Positions 55,941 through 64,000 of a stretch of DNA of 64,000 nucleotides are shown piece after piece (positions within the stretch are counted from its first letter, which is position 1; each line of letters opens with the position of its first letter). Source of the DNA: CAVOHU01 sp963817885. GTDB lineage: Bacteria; Acidobacteriota; Vicinamibacteria; Vicinamibacterales; JAKQTR01. Made by a program: the position numbers and the translations under genes. Below the pieces are notes generated by a model. It made no database searches. It was given only the letters and a program-made list of their open reading frames with translations, and was not told the DNA's origin. The DNA lies in the NCBI GenBank assembly GCA_963817885.1, contig CAWFQE010000003.1, forward strand, positions 558,001 to 622,000. The letters run 5' to 3'.

Positions 55941-57549
55941 ATGCGCGATCTGCTCGACTGTACGGCACTCCGTGCTGCTCGGTGGCGCGCGCGGATGTCC
56001 ACCTGCAGGCATCGGCCCAGGGTCCGTTCGAGCGATTCCGGGTGCGCCATCGCCCAGGAACCCGATCGACGAGCTGGTGTTCGCCGAAGCTGAAGACGGC
56101 TGGGCATCCAGCCCGCCGCGCCTCTGCTCGGACGCCGTGTTCGTGCGCCGCGCGTTCCTCGACGTGATCGGCACGCTGCCGACCGGCGACGAGGCCCGGG
56201 CTTTCTCGACGACCAGGACCCGAGCAAGCGCGCGGCGCTCATCGATCGCCTGCTCGAGCGGACGGAGTTCGCCGACTACTGGGCGATGAAGTGGGGCGAC
56301 GTGCTGCGCGTCAAGTCGGAGTTCCCGATCAATCTGTGGCCCAACGCCGTGCAGGCGTATCACCACTGGATCCGCACGGCCGTGCGCGACAACGTGCCCT
56401 ACGACCGGTTCGCGCGCGAGCTGCTGACCGCAAGCGGCAGCAACTTCCGCGTCCCGCCGGTCAACTTCTACCGGGCCGTCCAGAGCAGGGATCCGCAAGC
56501 GATCGCCGTCGACCGTGGCGCTGACCTTCATGGGCACGCGAACGCGAAGCCTGGCCGACAGGATCGCCTGGCCGACATGGCGGCGTTCTTCTCGCAGATC
56601 GGCTACAAGGCGACCAGCGGAGTGGAAGGAAGAGATCGTCTTCTTCGATCCGGACAAGGCGCTGCCGGCCCAGGTGCGGGCGCGCCACGTGCGGTCGTGT
56701 TTCCCGACGGCACCGACCGGCGCGGATCTGCCCGGCCAGGATCCGCGCGAGGCGTTCGCCGCCTGGCTGCGTCACGCCGAAGAACCCCTGGTTCGCGCAG
56801 ACGCGTCGTCAACCGCGTCTGGTTCTGGCTGCTCGGGCGCGGCATCATCCACGAGCCCGACGACATCCGGCCCGACAATCCGCCCGCCAATCCGGAGCTG
56901 CTCGCGTACCTCGGAACGCGAGCTGGTCGCGTCCCACTACGACCTGAAGCACCTCTACCGGCTGATCCTGAATTCGACGACCTACCAGCTGTCGTCCGCT
57001 GCCGCGCAGCACCAGCCCGGCGGCCGAGGCACAACTTCGCGCACGCGATCCTGCGCCCGCTCGAGGCGGAGGTGCTGATCGACGCGATCAACCAGATCAC
57101 CGGGATGACGGAGCAATACCAGAGCGCGATTCCCGAGCCGTACACGTTCATGCCGCCCGAGGTGCGCTCGATCGCGATCGGCGACGGCAGCATCACGAGC
57201 TCGTTCCTCGGAGACATTCGGCCGGTCGCCACGCGACACGGGCCTCGCCTCGGAACGCAGCACCCGGCCGACCGCCGCGCAGCGGCTGCTACCTGCTGAA
57301 TGGCAGCGACATCCAGCGCAAGATTCAGCAGGGTCCGAAGCTGCAGGCGCTGCTCCAGGCCGGCGGAGACGGACGGCAGGTCGTGAACCGGCTCTACCTC
57401 GCGATCCTCTCGCGGTTCCCGACCGACGAGGAGCTGACGGCTGATCGGCAGCCGCATGCCCGCCACCGGCGGGCAACAGGCGTCGCGGCGCGGCCATCGA
57501 TCTCGCGTGGGCCCTGATCAACAGCGCGGAATTCCGGTACCGGCACTGA
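55941..57549 (+). pseudogene. DUF1549-DUF1553 protein, multiply frameshifted
   Basis: Recognisable pieces in all three frames: NPIDELVFAKLKTLGIQPA (after removing extra Gs near 56086, 56099 and 56117), VFVRRAFLDVIGTLPTGDEA, WGDVLRVKSEFPINLWPNAV and FARELLTASGSNFRVPPVNF. These form DUF1549. DUF1553 follows: VNRVWFWLLGRGIIHEP, HLYRLILNSTTYQL, EVLIDAINQITGMTEQY and the C-terminal AAIDLAWALINSAEFRYRH ending at TGA 57547-57549. The family is secreted and partners DUF1501; function unproven. The start is a guess (ATG 55941). At least six further single-base shifts occur. Residues around breaks are conserved, so decay must be recent or the sequence faulty. Confidence 0.65.
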
Positions 57550-57639
57550 TTCCGGCGCGATGCCGCCGATCGCGGACGCGTCACGGCCCGATGAGGCCCG
57601 GCGACTGCAACGGCGGCACCGACGTGACTGGAGAGCGAG

Positions 57640-58959
57640 ATGATCGTCACGAGGCGCGAAGCGATTCGCGGCGGGCAGTCATCGGTGCGGCCGGGCTGCT
57701 GCTGGCCGATCGGCTCGCGCCTGCGCGCCATGACCGCGAAGCCGGCCGCGGGCGAAAGCCGTGATCCAGATCTGGATGTGGGGCGGCCCGTGCGCACCTC
57801 GACACGTTCGACCCGAAGCCCGAGGCGGGCTCCGACTACTGCGGGCCGCTCGACAAGCCGATTCCCACCAACGTCGACGGCATACGTGATCGGCGAACTG
57901 CTGCCGATGCTCGCCAAGCAGGCGGACAAGTACTCGATCATCCGCAGCATGACGCACGGCAACAACGCGCACGAATCGGCCGCCTACTGGGTGCAGACCG
58001 GCCGCAAGCCCGGCGATCGGCTGGTGTACCCGGGCGTCGGCGCGGTCGTGTCGCTGTTCAAGGGCTACAACGCCGGCTACAAGGGCCTGATCCCGCCGTA
58101 CATCGTCGCTGACGGAGCTGCAGGGACGCTTCTCGGAGTCCGGGTTCCTCGGGCCGCGCTACGCGCCGTTTGCGACGGGCGGCGATCCGCAGCAGACGCC
58201 GTTCGCCGTGCAGGGCGTCGTCACGCCCGGGCATCACCGAGCAGCGGCAGCGGGATCGGCGCGACCTGCTCCACCAGCTCAACACGTTCGGCAACGCGCA
58301 TCAGCGGCGACCCGCAGCTCGCAGGCCTTCGCGCAGGCCGAAGAGCAGGCGTACGAGCTGATCCTCGGCGACGCGGGCAAGGTCTTCGATCTGTCGCAGG
58401 AGACCAACGAGATGCGCGAGCGATACGGCCGCAACACGTTCGGACAGTCGTGCCTGGTGGCACGGCGGCTGGTCGAGCGCGGCGTGCCGTACGTCACCAT
58501 CAACTACAAGGGCTGGGACACGCACAAGCAGCACTTCCAGGCGATGCGCCAGCGCCTGCCGCAGATGGACACGGGCATGGCGACGCTGCTGCAGGACCTG
58601 TCCGAGCGCGGCCTGCTCGACAGCACGATCGTCTGGTGGAGCGGCGAGTTCGGCCGGACGCCGAAGATCATGTGGGAGGCGCCGTGGAACGGCGGCCGCG
58701 GTCACTGGGCTCCGCCTTCTCAGCCGTGCTGGCGGGCGGCGGCTTCAAGGGCGGCCGCGTGATCGGCGCAACCGATGCGAAGGGCGAGCAGGTGACGGAT
58801 CGTCCCGTCTACCCGGAAGACGTGATCGCCAGCATGTACGAGCTGCTCGGCCTGGATCCCGAAGCGAAGCTGCCCAATCCCGAGGGACTGGACGTTCACC
58901 TGGCGCCGACCGCTGCGGAGTCTGGCCGGCCGGACGGTCGGCTGAAGGAAATCATGTAG
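57640..58959 (+). pseudogene. Second DUF1501 protein, multiply frameshifted
   Basis: ATG at 57640 (GGAGAG upstream); Tat-like start MIVTRREAIRGG. Intact segments in different frames: VIGELLPMLAKQADKYSIIR, MTHGNNAHESAAYWVQTGRK, AYELILGDAGKVFDLSQETN, YVTINYKGWDTHKQHFQAMR, WWSGEFGRTPKIMWEAPWNG and DVIASMYELLGLDPEAKLPN. These are the canonical DUF1501 blocks of the planctomycete type. It differs from the DUF1501 at 51953 and is the natural partner of the DUF1549/DUF1553 gene just upstream. Frameshifts occur at several places between about 57690 and 58710. Confidence 0.65.
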
Positions 58960-58969
58960 GCGAAGTCGC

Positions 58970-61302
58970 ATGAACATATTCAGATCCGTTCGGTCGCGCG
59001 TTTCGGAATTCCAGGCCGCGCGCGACAGTTGGCTCTCCGGGGCGGTGCCGGCCGCTGCATGCCTGTTCGCCGTGCTCCTGCCGGCCGCCGTGGTGATGGC
59101 CCAGCAGCAGCCGAACACGCCGCACGTCGGCTACGTCTATCCGGCCGGGTCCCGGGCGGGCACGACGAGCCAGGTCAGAGTCGGCGGGCGCTTCCTGGAC
59201 GGCGTCTCCGGCGCCGAGATCTCCGGTCGCGGCGTCAGCGCCCGAATCATCGAGCACGACAAGCCGATGACGATCATGCAGATCAACGACCTGCGGGAGA
59301 AGCTGCAGGAGCTGGTCAAGAAGGCGCCGGCCGATCCTGCCAGCCGCCAGGAGGCCCAGGCGCTGCGCATGCGCATCGGCGACTCGCTGCGGCGTAACGC
59401 GAACCCGATGATCGCGGAGTACGTCACCGTCGAGGTCGTCATCGCGCCGGACGCCGAGCCCGGCCTGCGCCAGCTCCGGCTCGCGACGCCGCTCGGCCTG
59501 ACCGAGCCGCTCGTGTTCGCGGTTGGACAGTTCCCCGAGTTCAGCGAACGCGACGTCAAGACCACCAGGGCCGACACCGAGCTGACCATCACGCTGCCCG
59601 CCACGGTCAACGGGCGGATGATTCCGGGCGATGCGGACCGCGTGCAGGCGCCGCTGCGCCAGGGCCAGCAGTACACGCCGGGCGACGTGGACCGGTATCG
59701 GTTCGCCGCTCGCAAGGGACAGGACCTCGTCATCGCGGCCAGCGCCCGCGAGCTGATGCCGTACCTGGCCGATGCGGTGCCGGGCTGGTTCCAGGCCGAC
59801 GCTCACCCTCTATCGACGGCGGCGGCAGGGAAGTGGCCTACGACGACGACTTCCGGTTCCAGCTCGATCCGGTCATTCACTTCCGCGTCCCGAGCGACGG
59901 CGAATACGTCGTCGAGATCAAGGACGCGCTGTATCGCGGGCGCGAGGACTTCGTCTACCGCATCTCGATTGGCGAGTTGCCATTCGTGACGGGCATCTTT
60001 CCGCTTGGCGGGCTGTCGAGCGCGAAGACCAGCGTCGAGGTCATCGGCTGGAACCTTCCCGGCAACAGGTTGACCATGGACGCGTCCGGCGCGGGACCCT
60101 CGATCGTGCCGCTCTCGGTGCACCGGGGCGCTACCGTCTCCAATCGCGTGCCGTTCGCGCTCGACACGCTGCCCGAGGCGTTCGAAAAGGAATCGAACGA
60201 CACCCCGAAGGCCGCCCAGAAGATCACGCTTCCGGTCATCGTCAACGGGCGCATCCAGCAGGCCGGCGACATCGACGTGTTCGATTCGATGGTCGCGCCG
60301 GCCAGCAGATCGTCGCGGAGGTCGTGGCGCGCCGGCTCGCTTCGCCGCTCGACTCGTCGCTCGAGCTGACCGACGCTGCGGGGAAGCGGCTCTCGTTCAA
60401 CGACGACTTCGAGGACAAGGGCGCCGGGCTCGTGACGCATCAGGCCGACTCGTACCTGGCGGCCACGCTGCCGGCGACTGGCACCTATTTCCTGCGCGTG
60501 TGGGACACCGCAGCGCAAGGGCGGGCCCGAGTTCGCGTACCGCCTGCGCGTCGGCGCGCCCCGGCCCGACTTCGATCTGCGCGTCGCGCCGTCGGCGATC
60601 AACGCCGGCGCGGGCACCTCGGTTCCCGTCACGGTCACGGCCATCAGGAAAGACGGGTTTGCCGGCGACATCGTCCTCACCGTGAAGGACGCTCCGGACG
60701 GATTGGTGCTGAGCGGAGGGACGATTCCCTCCGGCCAGGATTCCGTCAGGCTCACGATGAGCATGCCAATCCGGCCGGAGAAGGCGCCGCTCGGCGTCGG
60801 GGTGGAAGGCCGCGCGGTGATCGAGGGGAAGCCGGTGACGCGGGAGGCCGTGGCCGCCGAGAACATGATGCAGGCCTTCGCGTACTGGCATCTCGTGCCG
60901 ACGAATGAAGGCCTGAGAGTATCGGTCGTGCCGCGTGGAGCGTTCCGGATTCCGGCCAGGATCGTCGGCGCGCAGCCGGTGATGGTGCCCGCCGGCGGAA
61001 CGGCCAGGGTCCGAGTCACCCTTCCGCCAGGCGTCCTGACCTTCGAGAAGATCCAGTTCGAGCTGAGCGACCCGCCCGACGGCATCTCGCTTCGCGACCT
61101 CACGTTGAGCGGACCGGGCGGCGAGTTCATCGTCCAGGCCGAGGGCGGCAGGATGAAGGCGGGCTTTCGAGGGAATCTGATCGTGACGGTATCGGGCGAG
61201 CGCGTGCCGCCGCCGACCGCGCCAGCCGGCGCCGTTCGGCGCCGGGTCCAGGTTCTGACGTTGCCGGCGATCCCGATCGAAATTGTGCCGACAGGGAAAT
61301 GA
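58970..61302 (+). pseudogene. Secreted pre-peptidase C-terminal-domain (PPC) protein, three frameshifts
   Basis: About 775 aa in total. ATG at 58970, 10 nt after the DUF1501 stop. Signal peptide (AACLFAVLLPAAVVMAQQQ), an N-terminal sandwich (VGYVYPAGSRAGTTSQVRVG), then PPC-like beta-sandwiches (PGDVDRYRFAARKGQDLVIA; REVAYDDDFRF; VPSDGEYVVEIKDALYRGRE; FEKESNDTPKAAQKITLPVI; THQADSYLAATLPATGTYFL) and a long C-terminal beta region to GK-stop at 61302. Breaks near 59814 (extra C), about 60300 and about 60520. Same operon as the DUF1549 and DUF1501 genes, with which such proteins usually travel. Binding rather than catalytic role expected. Confidence 0.72.
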
Positions 61303-61316
61303 AGAGGGCGGCCACG

Positions 61317-61355
61317 GGCTTGGGGCCTTAAGCCCCAAGCCTTAAGCCCCAAGCC
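61317..61355. terminator. Convergent hairpin terminator with tandem arm
   Basis: GGCTTGGGGC (61317-61326) pairs with GCCCCAAGCC at 61332-61341 (10 bp, loop CTTAA), and a second copy of that arm lies at 61346-61355. The 14-nt unit CTTAAGCCCCAAGC is thus tandemly repeated. It lies between the convergent PPC gene and the peptidase, touching the peptidase stop codon. Confidence 0.65.
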
Positions 61356-64000
61356 TACTCTTTGTCCCCCGCCTTTGCCGGCGGCGCCGGCGCGACCTTC
61401 TTCTTCTGCGCGTCGAGCCGCGCCTTGATGTACTCGTCCATCTGCAGGCGAGGCACGCCGCTTGTCCACCAGTCGGGGGCCGGCTTTCCCATCAGGTAGT
61501 AATCGAAGAACTCCTTCATCCGGACCGTGTAGTCCTGCTGGTTCGCGGGCTTCGCGAGGCCGTGGTTTTCACCCGGGTATTCCAGCATGACCACCGGCTT
61601 GCCCAGGCGCCGGAGCGTGTTGAAGTACTCCACCCCTTGGGTGAAATCGACCGCGCCGTCCTTGTCGTTGTGAAGGATGACGAGCGGTGTCTTCACGTTC
61701 TTGGCGAAGTTCACCGGCGAATTGCGGACGTAGGCCTCCCAATTGTCCCAGTAGCCGCCGTAGAACCGGCCCTGGCTGCTCTCGAAGATCGCCTGGTTGG
61801 TGCCGCCCGTGTTCTTGTAGATGAGGCTGTACATGCTGACCATGTTCGTCAGCGGCGCGCCGGCGATGGCCGCCGCGAACAGGTCCGTCTGCGTCACGGT
61901 GAACGCGGTCTGGTAGCCGCCCCACGAGTGGCCCTGCAGGCCGATGTGCTTCGGATCGACGACGCCCGTCGCGATGGCCGCCTTCACCGCAGCCGTCAGG
62001 CACCACACCGCAGACATCCCGGGGTCGTTGACGCGATAGGAGATGTCCGGCATCAGCACGGCGTAGCCGTTGCTGGTGTAGACCGACTTGTTGAAGCCGT
62101 TCGCCGTCGGCGTCGCGAACTGGTTGTGGCCCTGCGTAAGCTTCTCGTAGATGTAGACGAGCGTTGGATACGTCTTGCCCTTCTCGTAGTTGGCGGGCAG
62201 GTAGAGCGATCCCTGCAGCTTGCGCGTCGGTCCGCCCTTGCCGAGGGTGACGGTGTAGTTGATGATCTGGGCGCCGCTCGACCACGTGAACTTCTTCACC
62301 TGGTCGTCGAGCGCGGTGATCTTCCTGCCAGGCTTGAGCGTCGCGTCGGTGACGTAGGCGTCGGCCGGTGCGGCGGGCGTCCCCTTCGAATAGATATAGA
62401 CGTCAGCCTTCTCCGCCTTCTGAAGGCCGAACGAGGCATCGTCCCAGAGCAACGGCTGCACGCCGGGCTTGCCCGGGTCGATGCGGCCCACGCCGCCCTT
62501 CTTCGTGAACTCGCCGAACATGTCCACGTAGCGTGGGATGGAGAGGTCCGTGCCCTTTTCATCGGGATCGAGGCGGAGGATTCGGCGGTAGCGGACCGAG
62601 TCCTTCCTGCCGTTGACGGTCAGGTTGACCGCGGCGCCGCCGTTGACCGGAACCTTCCAGATGTCCCAGCCGTCGGACAGCAGCAGGGCATCGCCGTCCT
62701 TGGTCCAGCCCATGGCCGGCAACGGCGGCTTCACCATGTTGTGGTCGTCTTCGGTGTTGATGAAGGACACCGGGACCGTCTTCGTCAGGTTGGTCGACTG
62801 GCCCGACGCCATGTCGTAGGCGAAGTAGTGGCCGTCGTCGTAGTAGTAGAACTTCGTGCCGTCGGTCGACGGCTGGCCCATGTTTCGCGCCTTCTTCAAG
62901 GCGAGTTTCCGTTCGCCGGTCTGCATGTTGATGACATACACGTCGGCGTAGCGGAGGCCGTCGAGATTGCTCTGGAGCTCATAGCTGCGAACGTCGGTGC
63001 CGATCGCGAATTTCTCCTTCGGCGACGGCATGACCGAACGGACCGATTCGTCGGCGAGGCGAAGGAACTTCTTCTCCTTGACCCGGAAGATCGAGAGGTA
63101 ACTGAAGTTCTTATCCATCTCCTCCTGGACGATCTGCTGCGACTGGAGGCGCGTGTCCTTGTAGTGCCAGATCACCAGGTCGGGCTTCTCCTCCGCGTCG
63201 TCGGCTGCCGCGGCGGGCGGCGCGGTCGCCTCGGGCTTGGCGCCCGCCGTCTCGTCCGGCTTGTCGCCAGGCTTCTCGCCCGGTTTCAGATCGGCCTTCT
63301 TCGGTGCGCGCAGGCCGAAGAGAATCGCGTCGAGGCTCTCGGTCCAGGCCGGCGTCCGGTTCGGGCTGATCGCCATCCCCTCGGGGAATGTCTTGTCCGA
63401 CGCCGGGTCGTAGAGGGTCTTTTCCGGCTTCGACGCGCCAAAGCCGGTGAAGCCGACCACCGCGTAGACCTTGTCCTTGTAGCGTTTGTCTTCCGTGCCC
63501 TTCAGGAAGGCGAGCGCGTCGCCCTTCTCCGTCCAGGCGAGCCGCTCGAACGACGCCTTGCCGCTGTCGAGCGCGGTCACCGTGCCGGACTCCATCGTGC
63601 GCAGCTGGACGCCGTTGCCCAGCTTGTCGGCCGCGTCGATGGTGAACGCCAGGGACTTTCCGGACTTGTCGAAGGCGAATTCGTTGACGTTGCCGACGTT
63701 CAGCTCGGTGCCGGTCGCGAGCTCACGCAGGATGAGGTCGGTGCCCTTCGGCCGTTCGTCGGCCGCGCTCGAAACTGCCGCGGCGGCCCCGGGAGGTGCC
63801 CCGGCGGCTGGCCCCGGCGCTCCGGCCCCGCCGCCGGCGGGGGAGTCTCCGTATTTCTTGAGCGCGATCCAGTTGGCGCGCTCCCCGGAAAACGCGAATC
63901 TCTGGATCTTGTCGATCTTCGTTTCCGAGCCGTCCTGCAGGTTCAGGATCGTCACTTTGTTCTGCAGCGGCCTGCGCTGCCGTCGAAGCTGCGCCGCCTC
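61355..64000 (-). CDS. S9-family peptidase (prolyl-oligopeptidase/acylaminoacyl-peptidase type), 5' end outside the window
   Basis: At least 881 residues; the frame is open through the window edge at 64000, so the N-terminus and signal peptide are missing. The N-terminal two-thirds is a beta-propeller with inserts (Ala/Pro-rich near 63780-63840, Lys/Pro/Glu-rich near 63190-63300). The C-terminal alpha/beta-hydrolase carries the triad: GLQGHSWGGYQTA (Ser), LHNDKDGAVDF (Asp) and YPGENHGLAKP (His). It ends in a Lys/Pro/Ala-rich tail. Such secreted enzymes trim short peptides. An internal GTG at 63955 could look like a start but coding residues continue upstream. Convergent with the PPC gene. Confidence 0.92.
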   Translation of the reverse strand, partial: EAAQLRRQRRPLQNKVTILNLQDGSETKIDKIQRFAFSGERANWIALKKYGDSPAGGGAGAPGPAAGAPPGAAAAVSSAADERPKGTDLILRELATGTELNVGNVNEFAFDKSGKSLAFTIDAADKLGNGVQLRTMESGTVTALDSGKASFERLAWTEKGDALAFLKGTEDKRYKDKVYAVVGFTGFGASKPEKTLYDPASDKTFPEGMAISPNRTPAWTESLDAILFGLRAPKKADLKPGEKPGDKPDETAGAKPEATAPPAAAADDAEEKPDLVIWHYKDTRLQSQQIVQEEMDKNFSYLSIFRVKEKKFLRLADESVRSVMPSPKEKFAIGTDVRSYELQSNLDGLRYADVYVINMQTGERKLALKKARNMGQPSTDGTKFYYYDDGHYFAYDMASGQSTNLTKTVPVSFINTEDDHNMVKPPLPAMGWTKDGDALLLSDGWDIWKVPVNGGAAVNLTVNGRKDSVRYRRILRLDPDEKGTDLSIPRYVDMFGEFTKKGGVGRIDPGKPGVQPLLWDDASFGLQKAEKADVYIYSKGTPAAPADAYVTDATLKPGRKITALDDQVKKFTWSSGAQIINYTVTLGKGGPTRKLQGSLYLPANYEKGKTYPTLVYIYEKLTQGHNQFATPTANGFNKSVYTSNGYAVLMPDISYRVNDPGMSAVWCLTAAVKAAIATGVVDPKHIGLQGHSWGGYQTAFTVTQTDLFAAAIAGAPLTNMVSMYSLIYKNTGGTNQAIFESSQGRFYGGYWDNWEAYVRNSPVNFAKNVKTPLVILHNDKDGAVDFTQGVEYFNTLRRLGKPVVMLEYPGENHGLAKPANQQDYTVRMKEFFDYYLMGKPAPDWWTSGVPRLQMDEYIKARLDAQKKKVAPAPPAKAGDKE

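Overview
The window is GC-rich, densely coded DNA from a Gram-negative bacterium. It carries no rRNA, tRNA, CRISPR array or insertion sequence that I can see. Two Oar-like TonB-dependent receptors with carboxypeptidase-regulatory N-termini, a VWFA protein of the acidobacterial type, PEGA, DUF1800, DUF1501 and DUF1549/DUF1553 proteins and many cache or chemotaxis receptors all point to Acidobacteriota. Class Vicinamibacteria is my best guess, but this is inference from gene content.

Layout. 0-5 kb: a TetR regulator and a three-part ABC export system (ATPase, FtsX-like permease, membrane-fusion protein). 5-7 kb: gamma-glutamyltransferase and a very short secreted protein. 7-10.5 kb (minus): a large TonB-dependent receptor. 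10.7-11.8 kb: a chemotaxis receptor that lacks its second membrane segment. 11.9-19.2 kb: a two-gene operon with overlapping stop and start codons. It encodes a 1683-residue dikinase-like protein (phosphohistidine domain before a C-terminal ATP-binding domain, no PEP/pyruvate barrel) and a MaeB-like malic enzyme that has lost metal ligands. This is the most unusual locus here. 19.2-21.4 kb (minus): a chemotaxis receptor and a secreted cache-domain protein. 21.6-22.9 kb: an outer-membrane protein with one frameshift. 23-27.6 kb (minus): an RND efflux pair whose pump is broken by two single-base shifts.

28-31.3 kb: a small secreted protein, an HI0933-type flavoprotein, and a tandem of a thymidylate-kinase-like protein and a paralogue without P-loop or DR motif. 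31.2-36.2 kb (minus): an apparent operon of STAS-DUF4956, phospholipase D-like, OprO/OprP-like porin and CotH-kinase-like genes. This resembles the known CotH/DUF4956 partnership but has no VTC polyphosphate polymerase in view. 36.3-40.9 kb: secreted metallophosphoesterase, YceI protein, DEDD exonuclease, PEGA protein and an unknown secreted protein. 41.2-49 kb: a plug-less Gly-rich TonB-receptor barrel, a VWFA protein, and a membrane-anchored TolB-type propeller. 49-52 kb: a sigma-54 activator, divergent from an archaemetzincin protease, with a perfect 9-3-9 inverted repeat between them. 52-55 kb (minus): DUF1800-DUF1501. 55.3-61.3 kb: RidA-like, DUF1549/DUF1553, a second DUF1501 and a PPC-type secreted protein, all interrupted by many single-base indels. 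61.4-64 kb (minus): an S9 prolyl-oligopeptidase-type peptidase running off the window edge.

Most reading frames are clean, but single-base shifts recur at about 21.8, 23.7, 24.4, 31.4, 31.6 and densely at 55.5-60.6 kb. The encoded residues on both sides stay conserved. Sequence error or very recent decay is therefore likelier than old pseudogenes.
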